Shown here one piece after another: positions 56,889 through 64,000 of a stretch of 64,000 bases of DNA. Below the pieces are notes generated by a model. It did not search any database. It was given only the letters and a program-made list of their open reading frames with translations, and was not told the origin of the DNA. This stretch comes from Fonsecaea monophora (taxonomy: Eukaryota > Ascomycota > Eurotiomycetes > Chaetothyriales > Herpotrichiellaceae). The DNA lies in contig NW_019173952.1 in NCBI RefSeq assembly GCF_001642475.1, positions 248,001 through 312,000 of the forward strand, written 5' to 3'. A program made the position numbers and the translations under genes. Position 1 is the first letter of the stretch; every line of letters starts with the position of its first letter.

Positions 56889-57390
56889 TGTACTCGGTAC
56901 GAGGTAGATATGGCCAGAACACGAAAATGTGGCAACGAGCTATAGGCTTGGCCGAAGTTGATAGAAAAAAATCCAGTACTCTCAGAATATCTTTGCATTT
57001 GCTCAGTTTGGTGAGATACTCCCGGCCAGTATACTTCATATGGGACGACTTTTTCTGCGGCCTCAAGTTTCATAGAACTCTGCCTTTCACCAGATCTCTG
57101 GCAATCGTCAGGAGAAAAACACACTATAGTCTTATAAAATATCCCTGTGACACAACATGTATATTATAGCGAGGACTAAGACCGTGCCCTCAGCCGATAA
57201 ACGCACCGGATACCTGCAGATTTTCGCACAGTCGCCCAAGCTTAAAGTGAACAACGCTTTCTTTCGTTACCGCTTTCATCGACCATCATCACAGAGAGCA
57301 CGCTGAGCCTAGAGCCCACGTTGAACCCAGAACTCCCGTGGAGCCCATGTTGCCACCACCGCGAGTCAGACCATCAGCGAGCCCACCTTC
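56889..57390. other. Intergenic region
   Basis: Between the degraded frame and the 3' end of the DOMON-b561 gene. No gene seen. Confidence 0.5.
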
Positions 57391-58823
57391 CTAGCGATAC
57401 ACCGGGGGAGCCTGGTTGTTCGCATAGCTCTGCAGGGGGATGCCACCCTGGCCGTACAAGGGCAACGGTGCCTCTCCCGTATAGTTGGGCGGCTCGGATT
57501 GCTGTCCCTCGCGGAAGTTGGCCGCTGCTGGCGTATTCATGGGCGCTTTTCGCTGTTGCTGGCGTCGCTTGAAAAAGGTGACAGTCCCGACGAAAATGAA
57601 CATGATGACCATCGCGATAGCAAAGATGATAGTGCCGCGGGTGTTGTCGGCGAACCGGAAACCAACGATACAGTTGGCCAGACCCAGGGTGATTGTCGCA
57701 GGACCCAGCACACGATGCCCCTTCATGACCTTGGCGGGCTGTTTCGTCTTCTTGTAAATGCGATGCCCAACTAGTCCGACAACCCATGTAACAAGCCCAA
57801 GACCGACAACGACGAAGCCGAGGATTTGATGGCCAGCAGTCAGATTAGGAGACTAGAAATGTTAGTCCTTCCAAGAAATATGGGAACTGGGAAGATGCTC
57901 ACAATGTTGTTTCGTTTGCTAATAGCAATTCCAACGCCCATACCAAGAATTGTCATGAGCAAGGCCAGCGACTGGACACCCCAGTGAAGCCACACCTTCT
58001 CGAACACGCGAAGGAACAAGTAACCTCCAGGAAAGACGATCAAGAAAGCGGCCACCATGAGGAAGGCGTGGAAACCAGTAGCGCCACGGAAGTGACCACC
58101 ACCAATTGCACCGCCACCAACCACAGTGTCCGAAGAAGCGCTCACGACCGGGACGCCGCCAGTACCCGTTGCAGCCTTGAAGTCGAGATCGAAGAAGTTG
58201 TAGCCCTCATGCTGTCTGATTTGCGCGTTGTCATCGTTGGAGTTCAGGGTGCCTGTTGGACCAACGGCCCAGATCATGGACTGTTTTGTGCTGTCAATGT
58301 TGACATTGCCGCCACTCCAGTTCCGGCAATTGGAGCATTTCGCATTGACAACGAAAGATCCGTCAGTGATACCACTGCCACTCAGAACGTCCACCTGGAC
58401 GTCCGAGGTGTGTTGGGGCATGACATGGCCCTTTCCGAGGCGAGGGCTGACCGTAACATTCTTCCCGTTCTCCGATGCATATGTAACAAAGATCAACGCC
58501 CCCGCCATCTGAGAGCCAAGGCCGAAGGCTGCCCATGTCTGGCCCGCAGGCGCCGAAAAGTGGAAGAAGAGAGAGTTGGAGTTGTCATTGGGCACGTTGA
58601 TGGAAACAGTGATATTATCATTTGGGTCCGGCGAGGTGCCCCGTCCGACATACGTGGAAGAGGGAACAGCGGCCTGCGCTGAGAAAATGTAGGCTGCAAG
58701 TCGGTGCCATGGTCAGCGAGGATGGTCCTTCCGTCAATGCTGGGGATAATGCAGAGATTGCAACTCACTGGTCAGAAACAGGCTGATCAGTATCCTGATC
58801 TTGGCTTGAGAGTGATATAACAT
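57391..58823 (-). CDS. DOMON (CDH-type cytochrome) - cytochrome b561 protein
   Basis: Exons 58823-58769, 58693-57903 and 57852-57391 give 435 residues. An N-terminal signal peptide (ILISLFLTTYIFSAQAA) leads into an extracellular DOMON domain like the cytochrome part of cellobiose dehydrogenase (about 28-205). The likely haem ligands are the Met in GSQMAGALIF and the His in IRQHEGYNFFDLDF. A Gly-rich linker (VVGGGAIGGGHFRG) follows. The b561 membrane domain has histidines in GFHAFLM, LHWGVQ, AGHQILGF and MKGHRVLG, the four expected to bind two haems. The cytosolic tail is Pro/Gln-rich. Such proteins move electrons across the plasma membrane, for example in iron or other metal reduction or in feeding extracellular oxidases; the acceptor is unknown. 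A Zn2Cys6 regulator lies next upstream. Confidence 0.9.
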
Positions 58824-59870
58824 GCTCGCAGCTGATGTTCTGAGATTACGATACTTATATTCTGGAGGAAATGGGACTGGATTGGTGCAATGAAGGACAG
58901 TATCAACGCTGAACAGGTAGCGAAGGCAGGCAATGAGATAGCTTCAGATTTGGTACAGACACAAAGAAGCAATGAGCAAAGATGTGAGAGAGCGAGAGGT
59001 TGAAAAGAGGAAGACAGAGTCCAAGTCAGCAGGCGCCGTGAGATTATCACCAAAAAAAAAATAGGGCAAAGAGATCTGCTCGGTAGAGCACGAGTGGCCA
59101 GGCGACAATGCGTTTGTTTCGAGAACAAGTAAAAGCGGGTTTCAGATGTTGTTTTGAGCTGAAAAGAGAAGCATGGGGAACGATGGATCCCCTGACGGCG
59201 TTGATGCTCGCAAACCAGTCAATGGCGGAGGTCCGTGCAGGGATAGTGGCCAGCATGGAACCTGAGTGGCTTCAAAGGCCCAGCACATCCAGTCGATTGG
59301 CCCAGGCACAGGGGTAACTGGAGATGGGAGAGCGTCGCCTAGCCAATGCCTGGAAGCCCAAATCCGCCCCTAACGACTCTGGATAGATTCGAGCCAGCCA
59401 GAGCCCACCGAAGGCATGGCCCTGACGGGGTCCGAGAAGCTTAGCAGAGTAAAGTGGGAGTTTAAGCATCTGAGCCTCCACCCGCAGGTAAGCCTTTCAG
59501 CCTCTGAGCCCCGTGGACCCCTGGCTCGGTGCCTGAGGGGAGCCCCCAAGAGATAATCGTTTGAGCCTGAACCAATTGCAGGAAGGGGTTTGGTCAACTG
59601 GCGCTTACTCTCGTAAAAGCCACAATCAACACCACCAGCATCTAGAATGCTCATGATGCCCCTCGTCCCCCGAAATAGATGTCGTCAATAAGCCATGCCA
59701 TACCCGATCTGGGACTTAGCGCTGTAACCGATGCTCAGCCCATCAGTCTCACTTGCAGATGGACTTTTTCCTTGGTCGGGTATCCGAGTACTGTTTGGGA
59801 GGGGCTTGTTGCGAGGGGGAACAACAATGGAAGTGCTCCCTGGGTATTCCCGTCTTATTATATTGATTCG
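58824..59870. other. Promoter of the DOMON-b561 gene and 3' flank of the regulator
   Basis: About 1 kb with only short frames. No gene is supported. Confidence 0.5.
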
Positions 59871-62264
59871 TCAAAACCAATTCTCTTGAATGGTCACAAA
59901 ATAGCGCTGGAAGGGTTCACTTCGCACTGTAAAGTCGCCAACAGATGGCGACCATCCGAAATCCAATATATCGTTGCTCCCTATCGCCATGTGCTCCGGC
60001 GTCCAGTTCACTCCCGCACCGCTGGGATCATCCTGCATTATGGCGTGGCTGCTCTCCCTCGTCGTGCTGCCGGTTGCTGCATGGAAAGATTCTGGTACTC
60101 GTGGATCTAGGCCCAATCCCGTATTGTTGTAGGGCTGCTCGCTTGTCGGGTCAAATGCCTCCATTGCATTCGCGTTGGCAGCACTGACTGAATAGTCTTG
60201 CACGAACCGTTCCATCGGAGTTGGATTGGCCATATCGGCGAATATGATTTCCTGCTTCTGCGGCACCTGGGTTGACTGTGCCTGTTGCTCCGCTCTTCGG
60301 GCCTTTGCTCTGGCCATGAGATGCCGCAAGGGTTTCCACAGCATTCCTTTCTGATACTTGGAGTTCATCATTCGTTGCCCATAGACCGATTCGACCGCGC
60401 GCCACGCTCGATCTACGTCGGGTCCAGGCGGTCTCACGCAGATCTCTGACAAAGCAAACGCCACTGACTGCCATTGCATATAGGTCCTGAATAGCCAACC
60501 CCATTTCGCCGTGTTTTCATTCTTCTCGAGCAGGTGAGAGAATTCTATCACTTCCACTGAGGTGATGAAGACTCGATCCCGGATTTCCGGCGGCATTGGT
60601 GAGGGTTCGTTGTTGTTGGAGTACGCTCGCGGATGGTGCACCATCAACCACATCTTGGCCAGGATGAGACGCGCGACCGTCGCAGCAACCCAGTAGATTG
60701 GTGTGTTCATGTCGCAGTGCCGTAAGTATTTCTCTTCGAGCCTCCGGTGACACTCGTCGATTAACCTCTCCTTTTCTTCAAGGGACAGGTCGGGAACTTG
60801 CTTTGTGCCGGGCCCAGGAGCGCCAAAGCTGAATCGACGCGAAAAGGCACTGATTTCATAGCGAATCAAGCAGAACGTCATCTCGGTCGCTCCGACTCTT
60901 TCTGCGGGCCAGAACTTCATTCCGGGATAGATATCGTCGTCGTTCAGGTTTGCAGGGACCTGAGTATCGTAAAACTCGTGGGAGAATGAAGGATCTACAC
61001 CATGGTCTTCGGCAGCTCGATTGTCTAGCAGAGATATCTGCCACCATAACCGGCGTCGCATTTCCGTGTCAAATGGATTCAATCCGAAATGCGTTCCATC
61101 ACGGTGGATGCCCAGCGACTGTGCCAGATGCATAGCTAACCCTCCCAATGCCCATACCAATCTTGAATCGTCACAATGCCGAACAAAGATGAGGAAAAAT
61201 GACAGTGCCTGCAAGCACATGAGACTGGAACTGTTCAAAAAGTCCGCACGGGCCAACGCTTGTTCTGTTGCAAACCGGTACTTCTTTATTAGTGACTGCT
61301 TGTCCTCATCCAATAGTTGCTGGCACTGCTCAGGAGTCAAGCTGACTACGGCACCAAAGTAGATGGCAAACAACAAGGCTTCTGCTGGCTTGGAGACTCG
61401 ATCGATACTGCTCGCAGCATTCATGAGAATTGTTCTGGCTGTAGGTCGATGGAGTATCCTGACCACCGGGTCCACATTCTCTTTGAAAACTTCCCAAAGA
61501 ATGAAAATTTGACTCGGAGTGGGATGTAGCTCTCTCAGATCCTGCATGACTGATGAGTAACCAAATAGGAAGGCTTGGTGGTTCGACTGGCGATCGGTTT
61601 CGGGGGAAAGAACCTCATCTTCGTCGTCGGTGCTTGACGGGTCGAGCAAGTCCCGCATTTCAGCAATCTGTCAGAACGAACCTGTTAGCAGGTCTTACCT
61701 CGCACAAGCCAAGAGACAACAAACCTCATCGCTCATGCCTGTCCAAAACGCGTTGTTCACATAGCGGCTGCGATCCTCACTGATCACGAGGCGACCGAGA
61801 TGCTTGTCAATAGACTGTCTTTTCGACTCCGAGCGATCGGAGGCTGGTGAATCGCTTGGTTGTACATCGCCGAAGCGTGCCCGGATATCTGTCGAACCTG
61901 CGGGAGTGGGCGACACAATGCCGTTCTCGTCCACCTGCGCACCAAGACTATGAACCACGCCTTCCAGTCTGCGCAGCCGTGCCAACAGCTCCGCATCGGG
62001 TGGCTTTCTCGGTTTTCTAGGTGCTCTTCCAGGACCAGGAAAAACACACTCTATCCCCGCTCTTATACAGTTGGCGCATGGGTTTTCTTTGTTACACCGA
62101 ACTTTTCTGCGACGACATGTGACACAACTCCGTGGGTTTAGGCGAGGTGCAGATGGATTGGAGGTCGGATCATTGTCTGTCGCGGCTTGAGCAGCGACCA
62201 TACCAGAGTCGGTTATCGAAGCTTCAGCGCCGGACTGAGCGCCTTCATCGACGGATTGTGACAT
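59871..62264 (-). CDS. Zn2Cys6 transcription factor with fungal_trans domain
   Basis: Exons 62264-61725 and 61667-59871 give 778 residues. The zinc cluster at about residues 46-74 is C-VT-C-RRRKVR-C-NKENP-C-AN-C-IRAGIE-C, the canonical spacing, followed by a basic linker (RAPRKPRKPP) and a short coiled coil (ELLARLRRLEGVVHSLGAQV). The fungal-specific transcription factor domain covers about 230-560, with its landmark ALGGLAMHLAQSLGIHRDG and EMRRRLWWQISLLD. The C-terminal 100 residues are Asn/Pro/Ser-rich and may activate transcription. The 57-nt intron (GTTTGT...CTAAC...GACAG) is well formed. Its nearest neighbour, on the same strand downstream, is the DOMON-b561 gene, a possible target. The pathway controlled is unknown. 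Confidence 0.93.
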
Positions 62265-63211
62265 GTTCGGAGTACGGAGCCAGTAATGGACCTCATGCGC
62301 GACTCATGTCGAACACTTGTGGGGAACTGTCCGACAGGTACAGAAACGCGGGAAAGGAAGAGTGCTCGAGTGAAGGTCGAATAGAAGAGGGAGCGAAATC
62401 ATATTACATGCTAGATGCGTCACCAAGTTTGGATGTTGCTGAAGTCTGTCGAGGGAGATCATTCCGCCCCTCCCTTCTTCGTACGAGACCTGTCTCCACC
62501 AGTGTTTTTCGCACAAACTGGCTTTCTTTGTTTGTTGTTAGTGGCAGGCCTTGTTCCTTCGGGAATCCGGGGATTCTACTGCCTCCGGAAAGGCTGGGCA
62601 TCTGCCCTCTACAAGTTTCCGCTACATCACAGTGAAGATCGACTCCACTGAGATCGGCTGATTGGGGGCACAAACAAGGAGTACAGAACTACTGTGGCCG
62701 TCGTACAAACATGGTGCACTTGTACGGATCCCTCTTATATGGACAAGATCTGGTGGTTCCATGGAGATTCCAGATGAAATATATGAGCGATTTATGGACT
62801 CGCCTCGGCTCTGTTAAAGGATCTCTGACACCGACCGATTTCCGTACCCATGTCCAGCCTATGCATGGTCTGTCTTGACCTACAAGCAATCGACTTCTCA
62901 TGAACGTCTTCAATCCATACCGTACAGACACTGCACTGGCTGACTAGCCAATGCATAATCCATCTCGTCCTGCATCAACCTGGGAAGATCCGCAAATCAA
63001 AAATACAAAGTCACATCGCAATGCAAACATCCAAAGAGAGAGCCAAACCCGAAGTACTCCACGCTGTCAACAAATATGGGAGCCCAGAACATAATCTCAT
63101 CAATTGATGCTTGGGAGAATTGCAGAGGTCCAGCAACGATCAGAAGTAACACCTTCATTGACTGTGAGCCCTCAAAAGAACCTGGTCACGCCAATTAGCT
63201 CTGATCTGTCT
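62265..63211. other. Intergenic region between regulator and histidine kinase
   Basis: Contains the regulator's promoter and the histidine-kinase 3' end. No gene seen. Confidence 0.5.
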
Positions 63212-64000
63212 TCAGCCCGACCATGACATCGAACGTACGCTGCTATTAGCTGCCGACATCGGATCGGGCTCGCCATCTGTGCCCAATGAAGGACTCTCAA
63301 CACTGCCATGATTCACTGGCCCTGACGCCGTCACCGACCTCTCGCTGAACGGGGGCCTCAAGCTCGATGTCCCTCGAGAATCCCCAACTTTTGAATGTGC
63401 GTCCTTTCCGTCCGCACCACCGCCAGTGCCATTACGAGCTCCATTGGATTTAGATCGTGCCTGCTTGTTGAAAATATCGGTCACCCTGTCGGAAGCCACT
63501 CGCAGAATCGTTTGCATAAGCAGGTTCTGTTTCAGTGGTTTGGACAGGTATTCGTCCATCTGTGCCTGGATGCATTTCTCGCGATCTCCGAGCATGGCGT
63601 GGGCGGTTAGAGCGACGATGGGCGTTCTGGGCAGTCCCCTCTCCTTTTCATACTGCCGAATCTCTCGTGTGGCTTCGAACCCACCCATCACTGGCATCTG
63701 CACGTCCATAAGTACAATGTCGAATCGGTTGTTTTTGATGGCATTGACGGCTTCCAACCCATTGCCCACTACCGTCACCACATGGTTATATTTTTCCAGA
63801 ATTTTGATGGCGACCTTTTGATTGACCTCGTTGTCCTCAGCTAACAACACGTTGAGGGATTTCTTGTAGTCCTTGATGACGGGCGTAGACCGGCCCTCCA
63901 AAGCCGGGATCATGCAATTACCCAGATCGATCAATTGACAGGGCGTGGTCATGTATGAAGCGATACCAAGATCAAGTACAGTCTTGAGGCTGATAGACAC
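63212..64000 (-). CDS. Group III hybrid histidine kinase, C-terminus (partial)
   Basis: The last 262 residues of a Nik1/OS-1-type hybrid histidine kinase; the HAMP repeats and kinase core lie beyond the window edge. The receiver domain covers about residues 49-170 of the fragment. It has the acidic pair in [13 protein letters not shown], the phospho-acceptor Asp in [20 protein letters not shown], the Thr in IVALTAHAM and the Lys in [11 protein letters not shown]. The upstream piece ([19 protein letters not shown]) is also typical of this class. The tail is disordered, Ser/Gly-rich and ends VRSMSWSG. These kinases feed the HOG stress pathway and set sensitivity to phenylpyrrole and dicarboximide fungicides. 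Confidence 0.9.
   Translation of the reverse strand: MSISLKTVLDLGIASYMTTPCQLIDLGNCMIPALEGRSTPVIKDYKKSLNVLLAEDNEVNQKVAIKILEKYNHVVTVVGNGLEAVNAIKNNRFDIVLMDVQMPVMGGFEATREIRQYEKERGLPRTPIVALTAHAMLGDREKCIQAQMDEYLSKPLKQNLLMQTILRVASDRVTDIFNKQARSKSNGARNGTGGGADGKDAHSKVGDSRGTSSLRPPFSERSVTASGPVNHGSVESPSLGTDGEPDPMSAANSSVRSMSWSG

Overview
The window looks like a contig piece from a filamentous ascomycete (Pezizomycotina). The evidence is short GT-AG introns of about 45-200 nt, two Zn2Cys6 transcription factors, a HET-domain protein, a group III (Nik1/OS-1 type) hybrid histidine kinase, a Spa2-type polarity protein and an HMG-CoA reductase with an N-terminal membrane domain. Gene content would suit Eurotiomycetes or a related class, but I cannot fix the order or genus from sequence alone. 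I recognised no tRNA, rRNA, CRISPR array or intact transposon.

Layout. 0-3.4 kb: the 5' exon of an SCP2-type thiolase (cut by the window edge) and a secreted, tandem-repeat, tyrosine/serine-rich protein. 3.4-5.6 kb: no recognisable gene. 5.6-15 kb: the pre-rRNA processing factor Rrp7, a HET-domain protein, a single-pass membrane protein and a long disordered protein with a leader full of tiny upstream ORFs. 15.9-23.6 kb: a Zn2Cys6 regulator, a purine/cytosine-type NCS1 permease and a sugar-porter MFS protein. 26-36.8 kb: an Ent3-type ENTH adaptor, an Osh1/Swh1-type oxysterol-binding protein and a glycosylated multi-pass membrane protein. From 38 kb to the end every confident gene is on the minus strand: a cyclophilin with a likely mitochondrial and a cytosolic start, Spa2, HMG-CoA reductase, the exosome subunit Rrp41/Ski6, a second MFS sugar porter, a DOMON-cytochrome b561 protein, a second Zn2Cys6 regulator and the C-terminus of a group III histidine kinase.

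Functional themes. Most genes are conserved housekeeping: ribosome biogenesis and RNA decay (Rrp7, Rrp41), trans-Golgi/endosome traffic and sterol handling (Ent3, Osh1, HMG-CoA reductase), and polarity and stress signalling (Spa2, histidine kinase). Between them lie nutrient and surface genes (NCS1 permease, two sugar porters, DOMON-b561, tyrosine-rich secreted protein), two with a neighbouring Zn2Cys6 regulator. The 53.4-57.4 kb stretch looks accessory: it holds a degraded reading frame and a small basic ORF but no intact conserved gene.

The least ordinary items are the tyrosine-rich repeat protein, the decayed gene at 55.4-56.9 kb, an 11-nt microexon in the second sugar porter, the dual-start cyclophilin, and start-codon or leader arrangements at the disordered-protein and Osh genes. 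All exon boundaries were deduced by eye from splice signals, frame and family conservation.
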